From NCBI GenBank assembly GCA_028278225.1, contig JANQEU010000075.1:372001-436000 (forward strand): a stretch of 64,000 nucleotides of DNA. The letters run 5' to 3'. This document shows, one piece after another, positions 9,296 through 17,628 of the stretch. Both the position numbers and the translations under genes were made by a program. The notes below the pieces were generated by a model. That model was not told the origin of the DNA and searched no databases. It saw only the letters and a list, made by a program, of their open reading frames with translations. Numbering within the stretch: position 1 is the stretch's first letter; every line of letters starts with the position of its first letter. The DNA is from Cyclobacteriaceae bacterium. Lineage in GTDB: Bacteria > Bacteroidota > Bacteroidia > Cytophagales > Cyclobacteriaceae.

Positions 9296-10015
9296 ATGGG
9301 AAAAAATAAAAGTAAAACGGAAGAAGTTGAGGCTTCCGAAAGGATATGGAAATGGCAAAACAAGTTATTGCCCTGGTTCATTATTATGCCTACAGTTCTG
9401 GTAGGTGTGTTCATTTACCTTGCCTCACAGCAACTGATCAGATTTAACAACGCCCTTGAGACGCAACCGGATACGGTACTTATCGGCAAGCTCATACCGG
9501 CGCCGCAGGACATTCCGGACAGTATCCTGAAAAGCCAGCAGTATCTCCGGTGGATCACCTTAACCAAAATGGAGCAGGAAAGCTTCTATCGAAGATACAA
9601 TCAGGGCGGTCTGCTGCTGATGTCGAGGATCTATACGAAGTACCTGGGATTTTTCACCGGGATGATACTGGCGATTGTAGGAGCGGTTTTCATCATCGGG
9701 AAGATCAGGGAGGGGACCTCCAAAGTTTCAGGTTCGGTAAATGAAATGATGAAATTCAGTATTGTCTCATCGTCGCCGGGGATAATTTTTGGTACACTCG
9801 GCACAATTCTGATGCTGGCAACAATTCTGACCCACAACGAGGTTATGATCCAGGATTCTCCCCTGTATTTAAATCCACAGACCATCTTATCCACTGAGCT
9901 TATGAGTGCGGATGATGGGAAAGGCCTCTCGGAGAAAACACGAAATAATCTTAAGAACATATACTCGGGAAAGAACAATCAAGCAGAAAAGCAGGACAAA
10001 CCCGACACGCCATGA
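9296..10015 (+). CDS. three-helix membrane protein coupled to a metallopeptidase
   Basis: A 239-residue protein I do not recognise. The N-terminus is charged (GKNKSKTEEVEASERIWKWQ), followed by hydrophobic segments near residues 29-48, 118-137 and 152-176, with an extracytoplasmic loop of about 65 residues between the first two. The C-terminal tail is hydrophilic and Lys/Asp-rich. Its last codons overlap the start of the next gene in an ATGA junction (10012-10015), so the two are almost certainly translated together and probably act together at the membrane. The start was taken at the ATG 9296, preceded by an AT-rich leader. No motif suggests an enzymatic role. Confidence 0.78.
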   Translation: MGKNKSKTEEVEASERIWKWQNKLLPWFIIMPTVLVGVFIYLASQQLIRFNNALETQPDTVLIGKLIPAPQDIPDSILKSQQYLRWITLTKMEQESFYRRYNQGGLLLMSRIYTKYLGFFTGMILAIVGAVFIIGKIREGTSKVSGSVNEMMKFSIVSSSPGIIFGTLGTILMLATILTHNEVMIQDSPLYLNPQTILSTELMSADDGKGLSEKTRNNLKNIYSGKNNQAEKQDKPDTP

Positions 10016-11613
10016 AAAGAATTTATTCATTATATACAATTTCAGTTTTGTTACTCACAACTACATTGAATGCGCAGATCATCATTGATCATGAACGCTA
10101 TAATCGATTGCTTGAGCGAGGGGACTGCAGCACATTGGTGGATGAGACGGTAGAAATAAGGAGCTCTGAGGAATATGGCAAGAACTGGATGATTGATTAT
10201 TACATAGCCATGGGGTTATGTTGCCTCGAGGAGGCGGAACTTGCTGAAGATGTGTTCAGCTACATTGATTCCGAATACCCGGATAACAAGGAATTGAATG
10301 AGTTCGTTGCGATGAGCCAGGCATCCTGCGGTCCCCAACCCGTGGATTCCGAGCTGGATGAGCTCGCCAGGATCCTTGTAGCCAATTGGAGCGGAGGATC
10401 TGAGCCTTCGTTTGTAAAAGGAAAGCTGGGATATGTTCTCAATTGCAAACAGGACATTGGTCAGTACCAGTTTAACCCTGCTTTTAATCAGTCCGAACTC
10501 CAAAAGAGATTGTTTGAGATTGATGAAGTTGATTCAGCCATTCAATACTACTCCAATTCCCTTCCTTCGGGAAAATACAATATCGGTGCTTCCGGACGAT
10601 TCATTTACGTTACTCCCTCAAACAAGAGCCTTGAAGATCGATCTCTGCGGGATATTACCGGGCAGTTGGAGAAGGCTTATCAATTTATGGTCAATTATTA
10701 CCAGGTCAGACCTCCCGATAAACTCATTACAGTGTATCTAATGGGTAATAAACAACGCCTGGCTGAAGTTGCAAGAGATACACACGGCCTGGAAATCCCC
10801 GAAGAAAATTATGGTTATTCCAACCTGGCAGACCTGAGTGTTTTAGGTAATTCAACCAGCAAGGGACTTGGAACTATAATGCATGAGTTATTTCACCTGA
10901 TCATCAGGACGGATATAGGGGATATACCGGGGTGGCTTGATGAGGGAATAGCATGCCTGTATGAAGAATCTCATTGGGAAAATGATACATTGTTAAGAAG
11001 CAACGAGAACGTATGGCGCACATGGGTTCTCAGATCCAATGACAAGACCAATAGCCCATTACCATTCCTGAGCACCATCATTGAGAACAACTGGAGTGAA
11101 TTCATGCCCAATTCCGCCACTTCAATTTGTGATCTCTCAATTAACTATGCCATGGCCAAGCACTTCGCCATGTATCTCGAAAGGCAAGACCTTCTGCCAA
11201 AAGTAGTTACGGCATTCAAGGAGAGGAAAAATGTACTTGTAGATACCTCATATTCCAATGAAAGTTCGATATCCATATTGGAAAACGCCCTGGGTAAAAA
11301 AATGCCGGTGATACAGAGTGAATTTGACCAATGGTTGAAGGCCAATTATCGTATTAGTGCAAGACGGGATATTTCTTCAATTAAAAATCGGCTGGAGCGT
11401 CTTTACCGTGACGGTATGAGGTATGAATGTGAGGAATATCCCGGGTTTGCTGAGATCGAGGATCGATACCACTTGTTGCTGGCTGAATTGAATGAAACCA
11501 TGGGTTCCGAGGTATCCCTTGATTTACTCACCAGGTGTATGGACCTGATTTCCGATGCAGAAAACATGGCCCTGGATTGTTACAGACACTGGCGTGAAAG
11601 GGAATTGTACTGA
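10012..11613 (+). CDS. secreted gluzincin-like metallopeptidase (peptidase MA type)
   Basis: A 533-residue protein with a Sec signal peptide (MKRIYSLYTISVLLLTTTLNAQ). The zinc-binding motif H-E-L-F-H is at about residues 291-295, and a downstream acidic residue in WLDEGIACLYEE (about 20 residues later) fits the third ligand of gluzincins of the peptidase MA-like type. The N-terminal 130 residues look helical and contain several cysteines (GDCSTL, LCCLEE, QASCG) that may form disulfides. The C-terminal 150 residues are helical and unassigned. It overlaps the upstream membrane protein by 4 bp. The likely role is proteolysis in the periplasm or at the cell surface; the substrate is unknown. The family call rests on the HExxH plus E pattern, not on close similarity I can name. 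Confidence 0.75.
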   Translation: MKRIYSLYTISVLLLTTTLNAQIIIDHERYNRLLERGDCSTLVDETVEIRSSEEYGKNWMIDYYIAMGLCCLEEAELAEDVFSYIDSEYPDNKELNEFVAMSQASCGPQPVDSELDELARILVANWSGGSEPSFVKGKLGYVLNCKQDIGQYQFNPAFNQSELQKRLFEIDEVDSAIQYYSNSLPSGKYNIGASGRFIYVTPSNKSLEDRSLRDITGQLEKAYQFMVNYYQVRPPDKLITVYLMGNKQRLAEVARDTHGLEIPEENYGYSNLADLSVLGNSTSKGLGTIMHELFHLIIRTDIGDIPGWLDEGIACLYEESHWENDTLLRSNENVWRTWVLRSNDKTNSPLPFLSTIIENNWSEFMPNSATSICDLSINYAMAKHFAMYLERQDLLPKVVTAFKERKNVLVDTSYSNESSISILENALGKKMPVIQSEFDQWLKANYRISARRDISSIKNRLERLYRDGMRYECEEYPGFAEIEDRYHLLLAELNETMGSEVSLDLLTRCMDLISDAENMALDCYRHWRERELY

Positions 11614-11747
11614 CGGGAGAGCTCGTTGATGGCTAAAAATAAATCGAACTACGTTGTATTTCACGTATGATGCTTTTATCATTACCAATGTAGACTTGAA
11701 ATCCTAACTTGTATCGATAATATTCGTTTCTAATTCAAAAAGCTTAC

Positions 11748-11909
11748 ATGAAACATATCCTAACCCTAATCATTGTTTTACTGGGCGCAATTGTTTGCTA
11801 CTCCATTGGTTTTAGTCTTGGTGTCAATATTTTCATTTTCGGTGGCGTTATACTGGAAATATGGTTTTGGATTTTGGCATTGAGAGGATCACGACAGGGA
11901 GCTGGTTAA
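11748..11909 (+). CDS. 53-aa two-helix membrane protein
   Basis: A short frame of 53 codons between ATG 11748 and TAA 11907. The product is almost wholly hydrophobic: two membrane segments, roughly residues 3-22 (LTLIIVLLGAIVCYSIGFSL lies here) and 27-45, joined by a Gly-containing turn, ending in a short basic tail (LRGSRQGAG). Composition and the clean helix-turn-helix profile argue that it is real, but there is no homologue I can name. It lies 134 bp after the metallopeptidase gene on the same strand, so it could belong to that transcript or stand alone. Confidence 0.5.
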   Translation: MKHILTLIIVLLGAIVCYSIGFSLGVNIFIFGGVILEIWFWILALRGSRQGAG

Positions 11910-12076
11910 ACACTGAATTGTAACAGTCTGGCCAACGAAAGCTAATCAGCCAGGCGTTATTTCAATGCATGCCCGCATTCTAAAGATGGCCTAACTTACT
12001 ACAGGCTTTTGTTGCATTCTCCACTCCAGACAGATCCTGCCTGCCAGGTTCCCAGGCGTGAGCTTTGTGACTGCAC

Positions 12077-12307
12077 TTATTCCGGTTTACCGGAATCTGC
12101 TGCCAGGCCAGTTTTTCTTTTTCTAATAGCAGCTCTGATAAAATGGAATGCGAGAACCAGCCAGATCATCAACCCGACAAGATGTTGCAAAGGACTTTCA
12201 GAAGTATAACTGGCAATGACCTTTTCACCGAGCGCAAAAACAGATATCACACTCATGATAGCGTTAAACCAAAACGATTCAATGAATGATTTAATAGTTC
12301 CTTTCAT
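12077..12307 (-). CDS. 76-aa two-helix membrane protein
   Basis: The product has a short N-terminal amphipathic stretch (MKGTIKSFIESFWFNAIM), hydrophobic segments near residues 12-27 and 42-60, and a basic cytoplasmic-type tail (RAAIRKRKTG). The frame overlaps an antisense frame of 66 codons whose composition is not protein-like, so the minus strand is preferred. About 160 bp separate it from the next minus-strand gene end, so it is probably monocistronic. I cannot assign a function. Confidence 0.55.
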   Translation of the reverse strand: MKGTIKSFIESFWFNAIMSVISVFALGEKVIASYTSESPLQHLVGLMIWLVLAFHFIRAAIRKRKTGLAADSGKPE

Positions 12308-12470
12308 TGTTTTGAGTTTTTAAGTATTAAATGAGATGTGACCTTTTCATCTCCTTAGCTTTAAGTTAATCAATCTCATTCGGATTATTTCCATGGGGCT
12401 GGACAATGCCCGCACTGAGCAAATATTTCAACACGAATATCCGCTCAATGCCAAAAAACCATCGTTTCCA

Positions 12471-13004
12471 CTACTTTACCTGAAGGCTATTTATCATTTT
12501 TCCAATCCCGCTATGCTTGTAAATCCTCGCCAGTGGTGAAAGGTGTAGCATCTCCTTTCTTACTTTGTTCAAAACATCCGGACTGACATTTCTTTCTCCG
12601 GATACAACCTGGTATGCAATGGCGGTTTTAAGTGTTGAGGCTTTGACACGCACGGTATGAGGGGAATACCGGCCGGGATGCATATGAATGTAGCGCCCGG
12701 GATCATTGCCTTTCCTCAGCACCCATTCGGAATCGTCGACAACCTTGAGTTTCAGGTATTGATGCCGATGGATCATCTGAAAGAAATCTTCTTTTTCAAA
12801 AGAGTGTGTATCCGTCAATTGAGTTTTCATTTGCCGACAAAGTTCTTCCGGTAAAAGTTCGCCAAAGTACAGGTCCATTTGTGATTCACCGATCCTCAAT
12901 AAGTCATTTTGAAGTTGATTTTCGCTTGTGTTTTCGATATAAGTCCTGATGTATCCGAGGTGATGCTTTAGCGGATTGAATAGAAATGGTACAGGAACGA
13001 TCAC
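12471..13004 (-). CDS. conserved hypothetical protein coupled to a metallophosphoesterase
   Basis: A 177-residue soluble protein without signal peptide. It is rich in His, Lys and Leu, with a segment RYIHMHPGRYSPHTVRVKAST (about 105-124, cut here to its core) that looks structured, and a mostly helical N-terminal half (LKHHLGYIRTYIENTSENQ). I do not recognise a catalytic motif. It overlaps the upstream metallophosphoesterase gene by an ATGA junction (13001-13004), which implies coupled translation. A role linked to the phosphoesterase, for instance in the same nucleotide or phosphodiester pathway, is plausible but not shown. Confidence 0.75.
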   Translation of the reverse strand: MIVPVPFLFNPLKHHLGYIRTYIENTSENQLQNDLLRIGESQMDLYFGELLPEELCRQMKTQLTDTHSFEKEDFFQMIHRHQYLKLKVVDDSEWVLRKGNDPGRYIHMHPGRYSPHTVRVKASTLKTAIAYQVVSGERNVSPDVLNKVRKEMLHLSPLARIYKHSGIGKMINSLQVK

Positions 13005-13606
13005 TCTTTGATCTCGTATATCATGCCATCAGGACCCGCATTGATCACCGTGGTGCCTCCAATCTCTACGATCTGTCCGGCGGATTCATGAATGTGACCG
13101 CAAACTACCAGCTTTGGTGTTTTTTCATCTATAAAATTGCGAACCGCGACGCTCCCCAGACTCCTGCCGATGGATGATACATCCGCAATTCCTTTTGGAG
13201 GGGAGTGGGAGATAAGTACTGCGTTTGCCGGGCAGTCTCTTAAAAGTTCCTCGGCCTCCTCTTCGGTAAAGTCATAGCTCCACGACCCAAAGGGGGTGAC
13301 CGGTATGCCCCCGCCAAGCCCGTAAAATTCAATGCCTTCAAACCGGGTGCCACTGCCATGCAGGACAGTAGCCTGATCCCAGGTCTGACATGCCTCTTTC
13401 AGCTCGTCATAACTTTCGGAATTGCCCGGGACCAGCAGTGTGGGTTTTTTAATGACACTTAGGAATTCAATGGTCTTTTTGAGACCCCTCCGAACGGTTG
13501 CGAAATCTCCGGCGCCTAGCAGAAGATCGACATCCCCGGACTTTTCGGAGATCTTTTCACAGGCCATTCGATTGATGTGGATATCACTGAAAAGAAGTAA
13601 CTTCAT
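13001..13606 (-). CDS. calcineurin-like metallophosphoesterase
   Basis: A 201-residue cytoplasmic protein with the full set of metallophosphoesterase blocks in order: FSDIHIN (6-12, metal D and H), LLGAGDFA (near 30-37), LLVPGNSES (near 57-65, the GN block), LISHSPPKG (near 130-138) and VVCGHIHES (near 167-175). Together they bind two metal ions that activate water for phosphoester hydrolysis. The size fits the small YfcE/Rv0805-like branch acting on phosphodiesters or phosphomonoesters. It is the first gene of a two-gene unit with the 177-aa protein and stands 42 bp from a divergent 59-aa gene. Substrate unknown. Confidence 0.88.
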   Translation of the reverse strand: MKLLLFSDIHINRMACEKISEKSGDVDLLLGAGDFATVRRGLKKTIEFLSVIKKPTLLVPGNSESYDELKEACQTWDQATVLHGSGTRFEGIEFYGLGGGIPVTPFGSWSYDFTEEEAEELLRDCPANAVLISHSPPKGIADVSSIGRSLGSVAVRNFIDEKTPKLVVCGHIHESAGQIVEIGGTTVINAGPDGMIYEIKE

Positions 13607-13648
13607 CTGAAGAGATTTTTATTATTCCTGTAGGTAAATTTATTAATT

Positions 13649-13828
13649 ATGAATTTTGAAATCGAAAAAGAGACCTATGACAAGATTGCTTCAGTGATTG
13701 GGAGTGATGCAAGTCCCGTAGGTATTGATGCAAAGAAGACCCATATTATCATCCTGAAAATGCTCAGTGAAATTACCGGAAGGCTGGATGATCTTGAAAA
13801 AAGAATTGAAAAGTTATCGAATGATTGA
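13649..13828 (+). CDS. 59-aa hypothetical protein with C-terminal coiled coil
   Basis: A frame of 59 codons from ATG 13649 to TGA 13826. The N-terminal half (NFEIEKETYDKIASVIGSD) is charged and helical, the middle (ASPVGIDAKKTHIIILKML) holds a conserved-looking SPVGIDAKKTH segment, and the end (LDDLEKRIEKLSND) has a heptad pattern of Leu/Ile typical of a short coiled coil. I think it is a genuine small cytoplasmic protein because the amino acid pattern is regular, the frame is closed by start and stop, and it sits in an otherwise empty strand just divergent from the phosphoesterase gene. Function unknown. Confidence 0.65.
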   Translation: MNFEIEKETYDKIASVIGSDASPVGIDAKKTHIIILKMLSEITGRLDDLEKRIEKLSND

Positions 13829-13987
13829 CTGGCTGTAAAGCCGGACTCCGGACATCAGTTAAAGATGGCTCCTGTTCTATCGGTCATGAAACTCAGAAAG
13901 AATATTCTAACCCGAGTTCCTATGTTAAAACTGAACTAAAACCATGTCTACTGCATCTTTGAACAATTTTTAGGAATGAATTCTTCA

Positions 13988-14153
13988 AAGAGGCTGTCTT
14001 CAAAAAGCAAAGTTACTGTCAGGTTGACTTGGCGTCCCCGAGGCTCTCGAAACCTATTTTTAAGCATCTACAAGAAACATTTCGAGAAACCTCGGGGACG
14101 CCAAGTTAATGTGACATCAACGTGATTTTAGAGCTTTTTGAGAACAGCCTCTT
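13988..14153. mobile_element. 166-bp palindromic MITE-like element
   Basis: The two ends are imperfect inverted repeats: AAGAGGCTGTCTTCAAAAAG at the left (13988-14007) and its near reverse complement CTTTTTGAGAACAGCCTCTT at the right (14134-14153), 18 of 20 positions matching. The centre holds a second, perfect 17-bp pair, ACTTGGCGTCCCCGAGG (14027-14043) and its complement (14090-14106), continued by TCTCGAAA / TTTCGAGA. The whole block can fold into one long hairpin with a short apical loop. It has no reading frame. GAGGCTGT...CAAAAAG ends are like those of insertion sequences, so this may be a non-autonomous element, but no clear target-site duplication is visible. It lies between the 59-aa gene and the 118-aa membrane protein gene. 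Confidence 0.65.
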
Positions 14154-14256
14154 CGGTTTCCTTCCCAAAATCCTCCTAAAACCAAAAAAATACGGAGGCC
14201 GCAAAAGGTGGTTTTTGTTGGATCCTCACATTTTCTTATCCCGAGCTCATGTTATT

Positions 14257-14613
14257 TTATACTTTTTTGAAATGAACAATAACGGAAGGTATCAAACCGA
14301 TCAGGACGATGCCTTCCAGTAGCAGCCACATAGGGTCCCGCGAGATGAAGTATATCCAAAGTAAAAAAGCCACAATGGCGCTCCTTGCATAAATGGTCAG
14401 AACGTAATACTTCCAGTCTTCGAACTTCAGTATTCTGTAGATGAGAAAACCCAGTACACACATGAACATACCAACCACTCTTGGCATTATATCACCGTAT
14501 TCGCCTGTTGACAGGAATAACTTCAGGATTTGAGCCGGGAAAAAGGCAAAGCCAACACCGCCGATAAATAGGTAGGTTGTCAGGTAGGTCAGGGTGAGCT
14601 TTTTGGCTTTCAT
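14257..14613 (-). CDS. 118-aa four-helix membrane protein
   Basis: Four hydrophobic segments (about residues 7-29, 44-60, 69-87 and 92-112) with short loops and a basic C-terminus (VHFKKV). Size and topology resemble small DoxX/DUF-type four-helix proteins of Bacteroidota, but no signature residue fixes the family. Strong composition and an ATG at 14613 (MKAKKLTLTYLTTYLFIGG) support the call. It stands about 115 bp downstream of bcp on the same strand and may be on its transcript; no terminator is obvious in between. Confidence 0.7.
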   Translation of the reverse strand: MKAKKLTLTYLTTYLFIGGVGFAFFPAQILKLFLSTGEYGDIMPRVVGMFMCVLGFLIYRILKFEDWKYYVLTIYARSAIVAFLLWIYFISRDPMWLLLEGIVLIGLIPSVIVHFKKV

Positions 14614-14727
14614 GGCTTGGTGTTGAACTGTTAAGTTACAAAATGTAGGAAATACACTACTTTCCGTCTCAAGTGAAACACTCCCGTATCAAAAACCTGC
14701 TATTACGCACCGATCATAGTGACCGGG

Positions 14728-15186
14728 CTAGGAGCCTTCCAAAATCTGTTCCGTGTGGTTCTTTGTATTGACCTTGGTAAAGACGTTTTCAATCATTCCA
14801 TTTTCGTCGATCACGAAGGTGGTCCTTAATGTCCCCATGTATGTCCTCCCGTACAATTTTTTCTCACCCCAAACACCGTACAAATTATGAACTGTATGAT
14901 CCGTGTCAGCCAAAAGTGAAAATGGCAGGTTTTGTTTCCTGATGAAATTCTGATGGGATCTTTCGCTGTCCTGGCTTACCCCCAGGATAGCATATCCCTT
15001 TTCCAGGAGGGTTTGGTAATTGTCACGCAAATTACAGGCAGTGGCTGTGCAGCCAGGAGTATTATCCTTAGGGTAGAAGTAAAGAACGAGCTTTTTACCA
15101 CTGAAATCAGATAATTTTACGGTCTTACCGTCCTGATCAACTCCCTCGAATTGTGGCGTTTTATCGCCGGTTTTTAGTGTAGTCAT
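14728..15186 (-). CDS. bcp: thioredoxin-dependent thiol peroxidase (peroxiredoxin Q/BCP)
   Basis: A 152-residue peroxiredoxin of the BCP/PrxQ class, normal in length for the family. The motif YPKDNTPGC46TATAC51 holds the peroxidatic Cys46 and a resolving Cys51 five residues later, the atypical 2-Cys arrangement. The later segments VWGEKKLYGRTYMG and RTTFVIDENG contain the conserved Arg of the active site. It reduces hydrogen peroxide and organic hydroperoxides using thioredoxin. Its start codon overlaps the stop of the M23 peptidase gene (ATGA, 15183-15186), making it the last gene of the mtaB operon. Confidence 0.95.
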   Translation of the reverse strand: MTTLKTGDKTPQFEGVDQDGKTVKLSDFSGKKLVLYFYPKDNTPGCTATACNLRDNYQTLLEKGYAILGVSQDSERSHQNFIRKQNLPFSLLADTDHTVHNLYGVWGEKKLYGRTYMGTLRTTFVIDENGMIENVFTKVNTKNHTEQILEGS

Positions 15187-17069
15187 AGTTTTCTTTTTAT
15201 TTCGGCTATGTTGCCAAGATTGTCTTCAACTTTCAATATAAACTCTCCCGAGAGTGGGATGTTCGGATCTTTCGGCTGGGCCATTAGCAGGTCCTGTTTG
15301 CTCTCGTAACGCATCAACAGGAATCTGCCGTTAATGGTAGCATTGTACTTTTTTATACCGGATCCACTGTCTTCTATCTTCATTTTGAGGTTGGTCCTTG
15401 ACCAGTTGATGGGGGTGATCACTGGTGGTATGGTATCATAAGCGATCGTATACCTGAGCAGATCCCGCGCTTCAAATTCGTAACTTCCATTCTCCAGTTT
15501 TTCGCTTTCTACATAGCTCAACTTCGAACGTGAGACAGTGAATACTCCCGACTTGTCACCATAAACGCTATCCGGTTTCAAGGTTACCCTGGCTTCAGCC
15601 CGGAGGGGAGTTATCCTGTTTTTGAATTGGAACAACTCCCGGTTATTCAATGTATCGTATCCTTTTTCGAACCTGAGATAGAGGGTATCGAAAAGCGTGT
15701 AGCCATCCGTTTCAATATCGAAATCCCTGTTATAAAAATTGAATTCAAACCCGGGAGGGATTGTCACATACAGGTCCGGTTTTATTTTGGTTCGCCCCGA
15801 GATTATGGAGTCCGGAAGCGCTTTACGCAAATCCCAGAGGTAGTAATACCAGGACTTGTTGGATGTGTACGGTTTTATCCCTGATTTGTCATAATTATGA
15901 TAAACAGTCGCGGTGGAGTCCCCTGACCGGAACTGTAAATGGTTTTCATAAATTTGAAAGTGGGTCTTCAAAGGCGTCTCGGGATAAACGATCCTCCTGT
16001 TGTTTACAGTGGTCTGAAACTCGGAGAAGTTGTTGTGATTATCACGCAGAACGATCTTCAGCTCATGGGGATTTTCATCAAAGAAATTACTTCTTTGCGT
16101 TTTTTTATATATATCCAGGAGATTGCCATCACTAAGGTACAGCTTGTTGTATCTCCTTTTGCGCCATACATAAGTGGGGTAGTCCAGGTGGACCAGGATA
16201 TTTCTGTTCTGATTGAAAGACATTCGCTCCTTCACTTGGTGGAAAGCGGTATCATCATCTATGAAAAAAGTTACCTCCGGAATTCCATTCCGGCTGTAGG
16301 TCCCGTTCAGATTATCATAGTGGTAGATCTCCACGCCAATGTTCCCATTAAGCGCTATTGGTTTTCGGGTTGTGTATTTTCCCTCCACCTTGATGATCTC
16401 AAATTCAAACCTGCCAAATGCGCCGTTGACCCTGGCATTTCCGTCCCTTGTAACGAATGCAATCGATTTTACGAAAGGAGAAATATTGTCTTTTATCTCG
16501 GTATATCCAAACTCCTGCGGATTGAGGAACCGGTGATCCTGGTCCCTTATCTCAAAATGGAGGTGAGGTCCGGAAGAACTTCCCGTATTCCCTGAATAAC
16601 CTATGATCTCACCCTTTTGGAAGTAGAACTGATCTCTGTCGGGAAAAAGCCTGATCTCGTATGATTCCTCTTCGTATTGCTTCATCCGAAGGAACTTTTC
16701 TATCTCGTCCTCGAACAGGTTCATGTGGCCATAAACAGATATCAACCCATCCGTATGTGTCAGGTAGAGCACATGGCCGTACCCCCCGGTTCCGGCCTGG
16801 ATCCGGGAAATGTACCCGTCGGCTGTAGCGTATACCGGCAGGCCTGTTCTTCCGCCTGTCCGGATGTCTATTCCCCCGTGGAAATGAGAGCCTCGCATTT
16901 CCCCCATGGTTCCGGCCAGAAAATTGGGCTCGCCGGGCCTGACGGGGAACAAATATCCGGAATTGTTTCGTGGAGGTTGTGCGAAAAGTAAGATTGGTAA
17001 AAGAAGTAACGGAATAACGCTACTTAACCATGAAATCAAACATTTTTTTCTCTTCAATAAATCCTTCAA
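15183..17069 (-). CDS. M23 family peptidase (LytM domain), secreted
   Basis: A 628-residue envelope protein. After a basic start a hydrophobic signal sequence (about residues 10-30, ending LLFAQ) leads to an M23 domain close to the N-terminus: H64-G-G-I-D68 supplies the first zinc ligands and GPHLHFEIRD near residue 165 the HxH pair, with the usual YGHVLYLTH and YGHMN segments in between. The remaining ~430 residues are beta-rich with no catalytic motif and could be Ig-like or cell-wall binding modules. The metal ligands look intact, so peptidoglycan peptide hydrolysis is likely. The listed start overlaps the end of the FAH-family gene by 50 bp; a TTG eleven codons downstream (LISWLSSVIP) would still give a good signal peptide with less overlap. 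Confidence 0.88.
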   Translation of the reverse strand: MKDLLKRKKCLISWLSSVIPLLLLPILLFAQPPRNNSGYLFPVRPGEPNFLAGTMGEMRGSHFHGGIDIRTGGRTGLPVYATADGYISRIQAGTGGYGHVLYLTHTDGLISVYGHMNLFEDEIEKFLRMKQYEEESYEIRLFPDRDQFYFQKGEIIGYSGNTGSSSGPHLHFEIRDQDHRFLNPQEFGYTEIKDNISPFVKSIAFVTRDGNARVNGAFGRFEFEIIKVEGKYTTRKPIALNGNIGVEIYHYDNLNGTYSRNGIPEVTFFIDDDTAFHQVKERMSFNQNRNILVHLDYPTYVWRKRRYNKLYLSDGNLLDIYKKTQRSNFFDENPHELKIVLRDNHNNFSEFQTTVNNRRIVYPETPLKTHFQIYENHLQFRSGDSTATVYHNYDKSGIKPYTSNKSWYYYLWDLRKALPDSIISGRTKIKPDLYVTIPPGFEFNFYNRDFDIETDGYTLFDTLYLRFEKGYDTLNNRELFQFKNRITPLRAEARVTLKPDSVYGDKSGVFTVSRSKLSYVESEKLENGSYEFEARDLLRYTIAYDTIPPVITPINWSRTNLKMKIEDSGSGIKKYNATINGRFLLMRYESKQDLLMAQPKDPNIPLSGEFILKVEDNLGNIAEIKRKL

Positions 17070-17628
17070 GTCGGTCTCCGATAATGACTGGGCCTACTCC
17101 TTTTGGAGTTCCCGTAAATATAATGTCCCCTTTTTTTAAAGTAATGAATTTTGAGACGTAAGAGATGATTTCGTCAACCGGGAACAACATAAGAGAAGTA
17201 TTTGCCTTTTGTACTTCCTCTCCGTTCTTCAGCAGGCGGAAGTTGATGTTTTTTACGTCATAGCCTTCTTTTGATATGAACTTTGAAATCGGGGCAGACC
17301 CGTTGAAGCCTTTTGCCAGTTCCCATGGTAGTCCTTTCTTTTTTGCAATTGCCTGTATATCCCTTGCGGTGAAGTCTATACCTAATCCGATCTCATTGTA
17401 ATACTTATGCGCAAACTTTGGAGCAATGGATTTTCCAACTTCCCTGATCTTGATCAAAAGTTCAACTTCGTGATGGACGTCTTTTGTGAAATCAGGATAG
17501 TAAAATGGCTCATTGTTCCTTACAATGGCCGAGTCAGGCTTCATAAAGATCACGGGACTTTCGGGCTTTTCATTCCCGAGCTCTTCTATGTGCTCCGCGT
17601 AGTTGCGGCCAATGCAGATTATTTTCAT
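17020..17628 (-). CDS. fumarylacetoacetate hydrolase family protein
   Basis: A 202-residue member of the short FAH family (YcgM/FAHD1-like). Typical blocks are GRNYAEHIEELGN (7-19), the metal-binding segment KDVHHEVELLIKI (about 49-61), GIDFTARDIQ (about 83-92), WELAKGFNGSAP and FTGTPKGVGP near the C-terminus. Relatives act as acylpyruvases or oxaloacetate decarboxylases, cleaving C-C bonds of 2-oxo acids with Mg2+. It overlaps mtaB by 4 bp (ATGA at 17625-17628) and the M23 gene by up to 50 bp, so it sits in the middle of a compact operon whose members share no obvious pathway. The precise substrate is not decidable here. Confidence 0.92.
   Translation of the reverse strand: MKIICIGRNYAEHIEELGNEKPESPVIFMKPDSAIVRNNEPFYYPDFTKDVHHEVELLIKIREVGKSIAPKFAHKYYNEIGLGIDFTARDIQAIAKKKGLPWELAKGFNGSAPISKFISKEGYDVKNINFRLLKNGEEVQKANTSLMLFPVDEIISYVSKFITLKKGDIIFTGTPKGVGPVIIGDRLEGFIEEKKMFDFMVK

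Noticed and set aside
12009-12209. Plus-strand frame of 66 codons opposite the 76-aa membrane protein gene
   Set aside because: The sequence is Pro/Cys/Arg-rich without pattern; the minus-strand frame has a clean two-helix profile and is the better choice.
17020-17069. 50-bp overlap of the M23 and FAH-family genes as a frameshift or assembly error
   Set aside because: Both proteins are intact over their conserved domains, and a later TTG start for the M23 gene would reduce the overlap; the other genes in this operon overlap too.
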